In this document: piece after piece, positions 36,500 through 48,129 of the stretch
Numbering within the stretch: position 1 is the first letter of the stretch
Layout: every line of letters starts with the position of its first letter
The notes under the pieces: model-generated
What the model saw: the letters and a program-made list of their open reading frames with translations, nothing else
What the model was told of the DNA's origin: nothing
The model's database searches: none
Origin: Blastomyces gilchristii SLH14081
Lineage: Eukaryota > Ascomycota > Eurotiomycetes > Onygenales > Ajellomycetaceae
Assembly (NCBI RefSeq): GCF_000003855.2
Contig: NW_003101681.1
Location: forward strand, 6,049,707-6,113,706
DNA: 64,000 nt
Direction: 5' to 3'
Program-made: the position numbers and the translations under genes

Positions 36500-37571
36500 C
36501 TGAACAGTTTGTATGAAGATGTTCTAGTTTAGAATAGATAAAGCAGAGTTTCTTTTTCTTAGTCTCTCTATTATATACTCTGTTTACAGAAGCTTATAAA
36601 GCTCTTTCTCTCTACTCAGCAGTCAGATATGAATCTCTCTATATCTTATTATCTTTTTCTGATAAATCTGTTCTCTGTTGTTCTGAGTCTTGCAGAGCTA
36701 GTCAGTGATTCACTCTTCATGAGTCTGTGACTCTTACAGTGATTCATAAACAGTGAATAAGAGTTATCAGTTTCTTCAGAATCAAGAGCTTAAAGTCTTA
36801 CTTAATGAGCTTATTCTACATATCTTTATTCAGTCTCTTTACAAACATCATTATTCAGATCTTGTTTCAGAACCCTGTTTTCACAGATCTTAATTCATAT
36901 CATAATTTCATGAAGTACTGTAAGTAGTCTTCATCAGATTTCTTATCTCTTTTTCTAATATTAATAATCACAGTTCAGATATTCTCTGTTCAGCTTGCAG
37001 AGTCTCTCAACTTGTTCTCTAGATAGATCTTGAGAATAGATCAGCAGAATCTCTCATGATTATTCTCTAGATAATTCAGTCAGTTCTTGACTTCAGTGTA
37101 ATAGAGATCTGTCATTGTATAGATGATAGCTTCTTCATCTTTCATATCACACAGCTGAGCTTGTAAGTCAATTTCAAATACAAACTTGTAAAAGCTTTTA
37201 TAGATTGTAGTTTGATAAGTGATCTTAAGTGATTACAGCTTAAGAAAGTTTCTTTTCAGTTTACAGATATCTCTGAAGATCATGTCTAGAGACTCAGTTT
37301 AAGAGTGTTTACAGACAGTAAGCATTTCTTATAAAAAGATAGCTTGATCTCATAGAAGATGCTCAAGAATATTCTTTACTGAGATTGATTTATTCATGAG
37401 TTCAGAGAGTTTCTCTATCACAGATGCAGAGAATGATATTTCATAAGTAATTGATAAGTTCTCTGAGACTTCTTTTATAAAGGTTATTCATGATTCAGAT
37501 GGCTGCTTCTGAGTGTCTGCAGTAGAGTTTACAGAGATTGAAGTATGTAAGTTTCTAGTTCTTTCAGTCAT
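36500..37571 (-). pseudogene. Gypsy-2 gag
   Basis: The likely start is the ATG at 37571, about 33 bp after the 5' LTR end. A capsid-like frame follows with TGA/TAA breaks at Trp/Gln sites. A zinc knuckle lies near 36566-36525 (CFIYSKLEHLHTNC, where the second Cys of C-x2-C-x4-H-x4-C reads Tyr). It fits a gypsy nucleocapsid, and it precedes the protease/RT region in the correct order. Confidence 0.75.
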
Positions 37572-37623
37572 AATGAGTGATTGCTGACTGACTGAGCTTG
37601 AAATGTAAGAATAAGTGCTCACA

Positions 37624-38156
37624 TGTCACGCTCCCGGCCGCGCCAAGGCCCCGTTGCGGTTCCACACGGCCTATTCATTTCATGCGGATGATTCCATTTC
37701 ATCTGAACCGGTTTCCAATCACTCTATGACATCATTCAGATATATCATAGAAAGATCCGATTGATGAATATGAGAACCCCGCTTCTATATGAGGTCAGCA
37801 GATTACTCTTCCTTGATAATAAGACACTGCTGAGATATTGCTCCAGCTATTCTTACTTATGAAATGAGAGGAGAATATCTGCTCATTGTCTATATAGAAT
37901 AGCTAGATGCTGACTTCTCATCAAAGAAGTCAGTGATTCATTTTTCTTCTACTGAAATATATACAAGAGTTACTGTATATCTTATACAATCTTCTTAGTA
38001 TACTAAGTATCACATCTGTGATATTCTCATAATAATTCTGTAGTCTACAAGCTCACTATTCAAGCAAGATAGTTAAGCTTACTTATATAGCTTCTCAAAC
38101 AACTATTTCTATATAACACTGCTGACTAGTCATCACTTCAGTTTCATTATATTACA
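37624..38156 (+). repeat. Gypsy-3 5' LTR
   Basis: 533 bp. The first 60 bp are very GC-rich (CTCCCGGCCGCGCCAAGG), while the same positions in the 3' LTR read as AT-rich transitions. All differences inspected in that stretch are C-to-T or G-to-A in the 3' copy. Confidence 0.95.
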
Positions 38157-38249
38157 ATTTGAATCACTGACTCTGATTATAAGTTTGAATCAGTCAAGCT
38201 CTAACAGACTGATATAATCTCATGTATCTGCACTGAGACTGATCTGACC

Positions 38250-39235
38250 TCACTCTCTGAGAGAAACACTACATCATTTCCTAGAGTGTGTACATCTCTA
38301 TCTCAGCAGAAATCTGAGATTTCTGAACCTGCTGCATATTTTGATATGAGCTCTTCAATCACTCTGCCACTGTTATAACCTCTACACATCTACATCTATT
38401 ATGAAGATAGAGAGATTAAGATCAGAGATTCTCTGAGATACAAGAAAAACATCTTATCTGAATTTCACAGCTTTATTCATACTCTTGAACAGAAATTCCA
38501 CCTTAATCTGAGCTAGTATAATACTCATAAGATATAAGTAATCTATATTATTAATCTTCTTGAAGACACCTCTGTGACTACTTGAGTTATTAAGAAGAGA
38601 GAGCTTGAGTGTATCAATACTGCTATAACTTGAAAAGAATTCAAGAACTTTCTACTGAATCAAATCAAAGATTATTATAATTACAGCTTTACAGTGATAC
38701 AGTGATTCAACTCATTATATTAATAAGATAATGAGAATTCTTTCAATTTCAATATAAGATTTGAAGAATATTGAGAGAAATTAACTGATAATTTGAATCA
38801 ATTAAAAACACAGCTTTATCTCACAAAGCTGACTCACAAGGTGTGAACAATGATATTACAATATCAGAGTTTATTAATCAATTATACTGAGCTTGTCAAC
38901 CTGGCTTTCTGAATCTATTCAAATAATTAATTCTCTGAGAAAAAGACTAATAAGACCTCTTCTAAGTAATCAATGACAGAATCTAAACAGCATTATAATA
39001 ACTTCAGTGTGAAGAAAGTAAAGAAGAATTCTAAGTATTCTAATTCTTCACTCACTGTGAAGAAACATTAAAAAAGATTTAATAAAGATCTCTATTTCAA
39101 CTGCAGAGCTGATAATCACTATATCAGTGATTGTAAGAAGTCAAAGAAGAGAAGAAACTGAGAAGATATCTTCTCAAAGTTAACTTCTCTTCTGACAAAC
39201 ATATTCATGAAAGATAAAGAAGAGAAAGAAATAAA
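38250..39235 (+). pseudogene. Gypsy-3 gag
   Basis: A capsid-like frame broken by TGA and TAA, followed by a nucleocapsid knuckle at about 39088-39135 (YFNCRADNHYISDC: C-x2-C-x4-H-x4-C with the first Cys read as Tyr). The start is not resolved. The role expected is the structural protein of the retrotransposon particle. Confidence 0.75.
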
Positions 39236-39239
39236 GAAT

Positions 39240-42200
39240 TGATAATTCTCATATCTTCAAGTTTATGTTATAATTACAATGCATACTCTGAATGAGAAGA
39301 TATCAGTGAGATGTTTACTTAACTCTGAGATAGATATCAACTTCATATTCTATTTCTTTTCTTTGATAAAGAGTTGAAAGAGGATAGACCTGTCAGACCA
39401 TGTAAAATTTACTGATAGAATGAAATATCACTGTTTTAATATAATTCAAGCACAGTGTGTGACTACAGACTTAGAAGAAATCTTCAAGAAGAGCAGTCTG
39501 CTTCTTCACACAGTTAATATCATAGATAAGAACATCATTCTAGATCTTCTATAATTGAGAGAAAACAATTCTCTCATTGACTGAGTCACTCAGATGTGAC
39601 AGTATCATCTCACTAATGAAGAGACAGTGATAGAGAAATCTGAAGAGTTTCATCAGAAGAATCTTAAGAAAAAGATTGAGTTAATATACTGTATAGCAGG
39701 TGACTGAGACTTGAGAATAGATAAAGAAGTCATCACTCTCACTGCAAGATTAGCAGCAGTATTCATTATTGAAGATGAATATACACAATATCTCTTTACA
39801 GATTTTAAGAATATCTTTTCAGAAAGAGAAGCAGTGAAGTTTTCTGATATCAAGATATGATATAAGATTCATCTTGAAGATGATGTAACAGTGCTATACA
39901 GGCCTCTTTATAACTTATCTATAAAGGAATTAAATGTTCTGTGCAAATATCTTGAAGAAGTGTAATCAAAGAACTGAATATATTTATCAAAGAGTTCAGC
40001 AGAGACATCTATACTCTTTGTATCTAAGAAGAATGATAGACTACATCTATGTGTAGACTACAGAGGTCTTAATAAGATGACAGTTAAGAATCACTATTCA
40101 TTACTGTTAATTGATGAGATGATCAATCAATTATCTGAAGCAAAGATGTTCTCAAAGATTGATATATAAGATATCTATCATAGAATCAGAGTTAACAAAG
40201 ATGATGTTTGAAAAACAGCTTTTTATACTAAGTACAGCAATTTTAAATATCTTGTTTTATCTTTTGATCTTTGTAACACTTCAGCCATCTTCCAGGCCTA
40301 TATAAATGAGATGCTGTGAGGCCTTGTCAACATCTTCTGTATAGTATACTTGAACAACATTCTAATCTTCTCAAAAATGAAGAAAGAATATGATACTCAT
40401 ATTCAAGAAGTGTTGAGTTGCTTGAGACAGTATTAACTCTATACAAACACTGAAAAATGCTTATTCTACATACAGAAGATTGATTTCTTAGATTATATTG
40501 TTGAGATGAATGACATTTCAATGAACAGAAGTCAGGTCTTCATCATTGAGAACTGGCCAGTACTGCAGATGTACTGTGAGATGCAGATGTTTCTAGAATT
40601 TGCAAATTTCTACAGATAATTCATCTATGTATATTCATGAATTACTGTCTCTCTTACAGATCTGTTAAAGAGAAGTGTGAAAGATAGAAAAATGAAACTG
40701 TTTATTCTTACTCAAGACACTGTGTAGATGTTTACAGAATTGAAACAAGCTTTCATAGATGTTATAATACTGAATCACTTTAACTCTGACTTACTCAGTT
40801 AGTATAAGACTAATATATCTGAGAATGAGATCTGTGAAATCTTTTCACAGTTAACACTGAAGATCTTTCAATGTTGAAAGAATCAGAGAATAATCATTTC
40901 TGAGAAAACAGATAATGAATTATCTATAAGTAGACTGACCGTGTGACCGTGTCTGGGACCAGGACCAGATTTTTTGATAGTCTCATTACCAATTCGACTG
41001 ATCCCATTACACGGTTTTAACATTAGATAGTAGTCCCATACTGTCCCAGTGGGACTTACTGTCTACTCTTGTCACATTTTCCAAATGGGACCATGATTTC
41101 CACTTCTCAATTTAAATTATTTTTATTGCTTTAAATGACTTTAAATCTCATTTGAGCATTACCAAAAAGTGTTACTTTTTAAAAAATTAAAAATAGTCTA
41201 AAAAAAACCTTAAAATGTCTAAAAATAGTAACTTTATGCCAAGAATGGGACTAAATGGGACCAAATGGGACCACTTTCTCATTTTTTTCAAGTCATGGTT
41301 CCATTTTAAGATCTGATATATAGTCACTTTACATGTTTTTTTGATAGCCAGTCCCAGCGGGATTCACGCCAAGAAATGTATGGGATCAGACCAAATGGGA
41401 CCAAACGTGAAATTCATGATCTCGGCGGCCAGTCTATCTATGAGAGAAGACTTTTTTATAAAGTCTATAAGATATCATGAATGAAGATCAGTGATCTTCT
41501 TCTTCAAGAAGTTATCACTCATATAGAGAAGGTATAATACTCATGATCAGAAAATGTTAGCAATTGTTGAATTCTTTAAGATCTGGTGATATTATCTTCA
41601 GAGTAGTAAGTACTCAGTGCAAGTTCTCACTGATTATACAAATCTATGTTACTTCTTGATAATAAAGAGCTTGACAGAATGTCAAGCCAGGTGAGTGAAG
41701 CTGCTTTCAGAGTATGATTTCTATATTCAATATCATTCAGATCAGTTTAATCTCATCAATATACTGTTTAAATGACCTGATTATAATATTGTTGATATGA
41801 AGAAGAATTCTATAAAAGAATCTCTGTCATCACTGCAGAAGAAGCTGGCTGCAGAGAGTTAAGATTTTCTGAAGCTTAAGAACAGCACTGATAAGATAGC
41901 TGTGTGACTCAGTATAGAAGGTGAAAGAAAACCTGAGTCTCTGCAGAGAACTGACACTGAAGATTATAAGCTTCTCATATTATATCTTATAATTATTGAA
42001 TTGATAAAGAATGAAATAGTCTACAATCTTTCAATCTGACTATTTTTGAAATTCATTGATAAGTTATAGAAGTGAAATGCCTCTACTGCAGCTCAAATTC
42101 AGAAGTTAAAGAAGAAAGAATTCAGTTTAAACTTGAAAGATACAGACTCTAAGCAGAGCAGTGCTGCTAAGAAATCAAGTTACTGATAATTAGAAGAATG

Positions 42201-43565
42201 TGAACTTCTACTGCTGAATAATTCAGTCTTCATCTCTTATAGCAGAGTGATGTGTCAGAAGTTATTGAGAATTCATCATAATAATTGTCATATGAGACAC
42301 TTCAGGTTAGAGAAGACTGAGAAGCTTCTAAAACATAAATATATTTAAAACAAGCTTCAGATAGATGTCAAAGAGTATATTAAAACTTACAATATCTGTT
42401 AAAAGATAAAGATCTCATAGTATAAGCAATACAGTGAGTTAATATCACTGCCTGTTTCAAAGAGCTTATAATAGAATCTATTAATAAATTTTATAGTTGA
42501 TCTGCTGAAGTCAACAAGAGTCAAAGAATATAATTCAATTTTAGTTATTATTGATCACTTTATGAAGATGATCAGATATATTTCTACTTATAAAAAGAGT
42601 AAAGTCTCTGAATTGACTGACCTGTTTTTAGATACTATCATTTATAATCACAGTACTCTGAAATCATTAATAACAGATCAAGAATTTCTCTTCATCAGTA
42701 AATACTGATCAGCTTTTTACTATCATCTTATAATAAGATGTCTTCTCAGTATCATATTTTATCTGCAGACAGATGATCAGACTGAATATCAGAATCAGAT
42801 ACTAGAACAGCATCTTTGAGTATTCTATTTATATTATTAGAATAATTGACTTAAACATCTTCTGACTGCTAAATTCATATATAATAATGCAAAGAATGTA
42901 ATCTTAAAGATATCTTCTTTCTATACTTATTATAAATATAATTCTTTGTTACTCAGTGATGTCACAGATGATATTTCAAAGAGAAGAATAGATAGTCAGA
43001 ATGTTAAATAGATACAGAGAACAGAGTATTTCTCAGTATCAGAAGTAAAAGCAAGATTGAAACTTTTGAACAAAATTTATAAGAAGATAGTGAAAAGTAT
43101 TCATCATACTCAGAAGCAGCAGATAAAATACTATAATTAAAAATATCTTTCAATGAAGTTCTTAATAGAGAATTAAGTACTACTTTCAGCAAAGAATATC
43201 AAGATAATGAGACTGTATAAGAAGCTCAGTAAGTGATGACTAGAATCTTTCTTAGTAACAAGAGTAATGAGTAAATAGATATATAAGTTGAAATTACTTA
43301 TAGAATTGAAATCAATTTATTCTATTTTTCATATTTTCTATTTGAAGCTCTATAAGTAACACTCTGAGACACAGCTGTCTCAGCTGAATGATATCAAGAT
43401 TGAGAGTGATACTGAATATCTTATGAAGAAAATATTAAATAAGTGAATATATTACAGTAAGCTTCAATATCTTGTTAAATGAGAAGATTATTCATTGTCA
43501 GAGAATTCATGAGAACTGCTTAAGCATTTGAAAAATGCTGAGAAAGAGATTGCAAGCTATGAGAT
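39240..43565 (+). pseudogene. Gypsy-3 pol: protease, RT, RNase H, integrase, chromodomain
   Basis: Protease about 39260-39600 (decayed). RT about 39890-40530, with VSKKNDRLHLCVDYRGLNK and the catalytic box YLNNILIFS near 40350 (family Y-x-D-D). RNase H begins about 40690, is split by MITE-3 and ends about 41780. Integrase has its zinc-binding region near 42270-42410 and its core about 42450-42830 (IIDHFMKM, TDQEF, and TDDQTEYQNQ at the Glu block). The chromodomain is at about 43390-43562 (EYLMKKILNK...YLVK-EDYSLSENS). Stops are TGA/TAA/TAG at Trp/Gln sites. Chromodomain targeting to silent chromatin fits its location. Confidence 0.9.
40931..41436 (-). mobile_element. MITE-3, 506-bp TA-flanked element
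   Basis: A reverse copy from TAGACTGACCG to GGCCAGTCTA with TA on both sides. It is among the least mutated copies (several GGGACC blocks kept). It sits in the RNase H region of Gypsy-3. Confidence 0.93.
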
Positions 43566-43599
43566 AACTAGTAAAGACTGTCTCATTATACATTAGAGA

Positions 43600-45418
43600 T
43601 ATTGAGTAAGAAATATTACTTAAGACTTCTTATTTTTATCAAAGAGTTTTTTAGAGATAATTTTATAATAATGAGTCAGTGTCTTATTAACTTTATAATA
43701 CTCTTCTTCTATTTTCTCTCAAAGAATTTTTAGAAGTTTAATAAGACTATACAAGTATAAAATTTCTGAAGCAGTTAAAGAAAAGAAATATTTAAAATTA
43801 ATAAAGATTAATATTATTAATCTGTGAGTCACTGCTATTCTAAATAAGACTGCAGCCTGCTGAAAAAGTAAAAAGAGAGAAATCTCAGAGTCTACTTATT
43901 AATAATTATATTCTTATTAAACTCATTCTTCACTGTTAAAGTCTTCAGTACTAATATCTTTATCTGCTAAGAAGTTAGTACTGCAGTGTCATAGAGAAGC
44001 ATACTGTAGAAGAGTATAAGAGATACTTGAAGTATTAACTTATTAATTTATAAAGTATCTCAGTTATCTGCTTCAATTGAAGTGAGATTCTCTTCAATTA
44101 GTGATTAATTTCTGTAGTACTTTCAATAACAGTATCAGCTGATCTCTTCTTGAGATCAGTCATTCTGAGGTGTTTTTTTATCTCAGAGATTCACACTTTC
44201 ATCTTCTTTTGTAGATAAGTAAGAGAGATCTCTTCAGTCTTAACAGAATTCATTAACACTTAAAGCTCTGAGACTCTCACTCTGTACTACTTGAGCATCT
44301 GAGCTTCTTATCAGAGTCAATATGACATCTTCTTGTAGAGTAGATAATACTTACAGAGAGATAGAAGTCATTGTTACAGATACAACAGAAATAACAGAAG
44401 TAGAAGAAGAGATAGATGTACAAGATTTCTCTCTTCTTCAGCTACTTAATACAGTGCAGATAAGTAGTGATATCAGTCAGAGACTGCACTGAAGCCTTTT
44501 CATAGAGAGAAGATAAAGAAACTGCAGAACTCTGCAGACTCAACTCAGCAGCATTCTGAGCAGGGCTCAGATGTGCTGTGAAAGAGAAACTACAGATTGA
44601 GCTTCTCAGAGTCACTGTTCTTATAATCAAGCTCTTCTCAGATTCCTCTCTGAATGATCACACAGGGTCATATATCACTGTGCTGGCTGAGAGAGGGGAC
44701 GGCGTTGCAATAGCAGCAGAGAGGGCAGGGAAAGAACTGAACATGAATAAACTGACTGACAGAAGGAACAACACCTCACTGCAAGGCACAGTGACTATCA
44801 TCACAGTCATAAGAGAAGCAGAAGAAGAAGAAGAAGAAGATATAGTAATAGAAGCAGTGCTTCTGTGATTCATTAACACTGCTGTCTTCACCTTCAATCT
44901 GGCTTTCTTGACAGTCATGAAGGCTGCAGTCACATCATAAAGACATTTATTACTCACTAGAAAATGTCAGAATAAGTTCTTTATTATTCTCTAAGAATGA
45001 TACTTTCATACACTCACTATTACAATTAGAAAGAGGGAAAGAAAAATATTTCACAGAAGAGAAAGATCTTTTTAAAAAATCCTATCACTACTGTTAGCTT
45101 TGTCTCTAAAAATACATTACTTTTACAGAGAATTTCATATATAGAACAGAATATATTAAGAGATCTATAAGTCACTTATTAACTATATTTTTCACATTTT
45201 AAATCAATATATAAGAAACTCACTTATCACATATTTAATTTGAATAAAGATGAGAAAAGAAAGATCTACACAGTCAGCAGAAAAACTCATCTATTTCTTT
45301 ATATTATATACAGTATATATACTGTTAATCAGTTAATAATCATTGCTATATAATAAAGATAATTTCTAATTCAGTAATCTTGAGAGTATCAGAACTATGC
45401 TTTTAAAGAAAAGAGTAT
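43600..45418. other. Gypsy-3 region between pol and 3' LTR
   Basis: A 1.8-kb stretch after the chromodomain. 43600-44300 is AT-rich, and I see no safe gene. 44300-44960 keeps better sequence and is open on both strands. On the + strand a charged frame with a Glu run lies at 44578-44868 and an acidic frame just upstream. On the - strand, 44957-44658 and 44630-44442 share one Ser-rich frame. I cannot decide which strand codes. An accessory ORF after pol would parallel Gypsy-2 and Gypsy-4. 44960-45418 is AT-rich without features apart from the polypurine run. Confidence 0.45.
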
Positions 45419-45951
45419 TGTTATACTCTCAGCTGTGTCAAGACTCTGTTACAGTTTCACATAACTTATTAATTTCATGTAGATAATTTCATCTCATCTG
45501 AATCAGTTTTCAATCACTCTATAACATTATTCAGATATATTATAGAAAGATCTGATTAATAAATATAAGAACTCTGCTTCTATATAAGATTAGCAGATTA
45601 CTCTTTCTTAATAATGAAATGCTGCTGAGGTATTACTTCAGCTATTCTCACTTATAAAATGAGAGAAGAATATTCACTTATTATCTATATAGAATAGCTA
45701 GATACTGACTTCTTATTAAAGAAGTCAGTGATTTATTTTTCTTCTACTGAAATATATACAAGAGTTACTGTGTGTCTCATACAATCTTCTTAGTATACTA
45801 AGTATCACATCTGTGATATTCTTGTAATAACTCTGTAGTCTATGAGCTTGCTATTTAAGCAAGATAGTCAAGCTCACTCATACAGCTTCTTAAACAACTA
45901 TCTCTATGTGACACTGCTGACTAGTCACTGCTTCAGTTCCGTCATGTTACA
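45419..45951 (+). repeat. Gypsy-3 3' LTR
   Basis: 533 bp from TGTTATACTCTC to ATGTTACA. It aligns without gaps to the 5' LTR in the parts checked and is more mutated (GGCCGCGCC reads AGCTGTGTC). Confidence 0.95.
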
Positions 45952-46355
45952 TCACAGACAATTATTTAAGTGTTTACAGCTTGATGTGATATGTACTGTT
46001 AACTACTAGAAGTATTCACAGTAGAAAGATAAAATGTAGAGATCAAATATATAATAGTATTCAAGCTGAGTTGTGAATAGTATTCGCAAACTCCAGTCTA
46101 TATAGTTGTGTGTAGTCAAGGGCCGCTAGCCCTATTGATTACACGAGAGATAGGAATAGAGGTAAAGAATTCGCGAGAAGCGGGATTTCTTACACTTCTG
46201 ATTCTGTGAGTTCTGCACTCTTCTTCAATTTTTCTATGCATATGTATATACATTTCTATATTAGTATTTCAGTCAATCTTGTGATAAATGACATTAATGT
46301 TGTATGTAAGATGATAGAGAAATCAGAAGTATGTGTAGTATTATTATAAGAGTGA

Positions 46356-47542
46356 CTTACAGCTCTTAAATTTCTTGTAAATCTCAAGTTTTGAGATTTT
46401 CTTTGTTTTTGATGTTTTTCAGATAATGTGGTGTTGAAAATAGATTAACATGTGATATATGAAAATGAATAAGATATGTATGATAACATTTATCTTTTAC
46501 AGCTGACTCTTACAGTTGATGATCAATTCATTATCTCTTTTCTTTTCTTACACTTTTTCTTTGTCTGCTAGTCACTACTCTTACACAATCTCTATATAAT
46601 ACAGTATTCAGTGACTAGATTCAGCAGCTTTCATCTTGTGATTCTGTCTTGTATATTATACTGTCTCTCTCTGCTCACTCAGATCACTACAGTGAATAGC
46701 TTATTAAAACTAATCTTATTCAATCTCTGAGTATTTTCAGAGATTGAGATGACTTAGTCTTATATATCTGTGAATATTTCAGATAGTTTATTCTCTGTGA
46801 TCTCTGCAATTGAACTAGTATAAACAGTTAAATTCAACTCTGAATTTCTTTTTCTTCTGTGATCTGACTCATGTGTAAGTCTGCTGCTTTGAGACTGCTC
46901 TTTACTGTGTTACACCTGCTATCTATGACATGTTATTATACAATCAGCTACAGTCTTATTACTTATTGAAGTGTGATGTTCATCTGATTTCTTCATTACT
47001 TCTCATTCTTTTCTTACAATTATGAAAAGATCAGAATAAGTGAGATCATCTGATTTATAAGTGTCTATAATTTCTCTTACTTTGTAAGACTTTTCAATTA
47101 TAAGTCTCTTCTTTTTCAACACTGATAATAGTGCTGTGAATAATTATAATCTGCTTAAGTCTTGTATCTTTGCTTTTATAAGTTGTGAACTATTTATTAA
47201 GTTGTGTAAGATCTGTCTCTCTGATTCTTTCAATGCATATGTTTTCAGAGAATGTGATTTGAGTATTTTATATAACTCAAATTATCTAGGTTGAAACTTC
47301 TCAGAACTCTTATTATATATGAGAACTCATATTCTCATCTTGAGACTTGATTTCTTAACTAGTGAGTCTTGTATTCTTTTTAATTGAATTGCTCAGTTCA
47401 GAAGTAACTTATTAGCTTTTACTCATGCATGACTGATCTCTTTCAATCTTGATTTCATGTCTGTGACTGTTGTGTCTGCAACTGCTACTACTGTGTTTAT
47501 AACTGCTGTTTCTGCTGTGTCTGTGACTGTTGTGTCTGTGAC
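46356..47542 (-). pseudogene. Gypsy-4A pol C-terminal part
   Basis: Matches about 58755-59935 of copy B in reverse. On the - strand it reads the last part of pol after the integrase core. The end nearest 47542 is the 15-bp minisatellite encoding Ala-Val-Ala-Asp-Thr-like units. It is broken off by the TA-flanked element at 47543. Its 3' end lies beside the stop of the antisense gene (46353-46355). Confidence 0.75.
47455..47542. repeat. 15-bp coding minisatellite in Gypsy-4A pol
   Basis: Tandem 15-bp units (variants of TGTCTGTGACTGTTG) code in the pol frame for repeats of the Ala-Val-Ala/Thr-Asp-Thr type. Copy A has more units than copy B (58770-58821). The array is cut by the TA element, continues at 53810-53826, is cut by copy B and continues at 62078-62100. 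Confidence 0.75.
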
Positions 47543-47623
47543 TAGACTGGCCGCTGAGATCATGAATTTCACATTTGATTTCATTTGATCTGATCTCATA
47601 CATTTCTTGGCGTGAGTCTCACC

Positions 47624-48129
47624 TAGACTGGCCGCCGGGACCATGAATTTCATGTTTGATCCCATTTGATCTGGTCTCATACATTTCTTGGCGTGAATCC
47701 CGCTGGGACTGGCTATCAAAAAAACATGTAAAGTGACTATATATCAGATCTTAAAATGAAACCATGACTTGAAAAAAATGAGAAAGTGATCTCATTTGAT
47801 CCCATTTAGTTTCATTCTTAGCATAAAGTTACTATTTTTAGACATTTTAAGGTTTTTTTTAGACTATTTTTAATTTTTTAAAAAGTAACACTTTTTGATA
47901 ATGCTTAAATGAGATTTAAAGTTATTTAAAGTAATAAAAATAATTTAAATTGAGAAGTGAAAATCATGATCTCATTTGAAAAATGTGACAAGAGTAGACA
48001 GTAAGTCTCACTGAGACAGTATGAAACTACTATCTAATGTTAAAACTGTGTAATGGGATCAGTTGAATTGGTAATGAGACTATCAAAAAATCTGATCCTG
48101 GTCTCAGACACGGTCACACGGTCAGTCTA
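47624..48129 (+). mobile_element. MITE-4, 506-bp TA-flanked element
   Basis: A full copy with TA at both edges (TAGACTGGCCGCC to CGGTCAGTCTA), inserted about 80 bp inside the left end of the TA-flanked element. The host sequence reads on across it (GTGAGTCTCACC before, GTCTCATCAG after). Confidence 0.9.

Larger units (their letters stand above)
37624..45951 (+). mobile_element. Gypsy-3, complete chromodomain gypsy element
   Basis: Two 533-bp LTRs (37624-38156 and 45419-45951) with TG...CA ends, 5-bp target duplication TCACA, and gag and pol on the + strand. A polypurine run (AAAGAAAAGAG, about 45404-45415) lies before the 3' LTR. MITE-3 interrupts RNase H. A 1.8-kb region follows pol. It lies in the Gypsy-2 right LTR. 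Confidence 0.95.
15039..46194 (-). mobile_element. Gypsy-2, chromodomain-type gypsy element with nested insertions
   Basis: The element is bounded by 258-bp LTRs (15039-15296; and 37604-37623 joined to 45957-46194) and the target duplication CTTCT at 15034-15038 and 46195-46199. Coding is on the - strand: gag from 37571, then pol down to about 17080. Before the left LTR, in element orientation, the polypurine tract AGAGAGAGAAGAG precedes the LTR (plus-strand pyrimidines around 15300-15312). It is inserted in exon 2 of the Gypsy-4A antisense gene. It contains MITE-2, LINE-2 with LINE-3, and Gypsy-3. Confidence 0.93.
37604..46194 (-). repeat. Gypsy-2 LTR, right (5' LTR), split by Gypsy-3
   Basis: The first 20 bp are at 37604-37623 (TGTAAGAATAAGTGCTCACA) and the remaining 238 bp at 45957-46194, ending TTCTTACA. 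Together they make 258 bp, equal to the left LTR. Gypsy-3 sits between, with TCACA duplicated at 37619-37623 and 45952-45956. Confidence 0.93.
13742..46355 (+). pseudogene. antisense gene of Gypsy-4A (two exons, split by Gypsy-2)
   Basis: On the strand opposite to pol, exon 1 runs 13742-14300, a 55-bp intron 14301-14355 (GTAAGT...CTGAC...TTCTTAG), and exon 2 14356-15038, continuing after Gypsy-2 at 46200 to the TGA at 46353-46355. Removing the intron, Gypsy-2 and one TSD copy leaves 1398 bp, exactly 466 codons. The few internal stops are TGA or TAA/TAG at likely Trp/Gln sites. The protein starts with an acidic segment, then has a Ser/Thr-rich stretch, a CFKKML block, a Cys-rich cluster (14590-14730, with CLRCC, TCC and CVCC), a second Ser-rich stretch and a hydrophobic C-terminus. 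I do not recognise a family. Copy B encodes the same protein. Confidence 0.72.
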
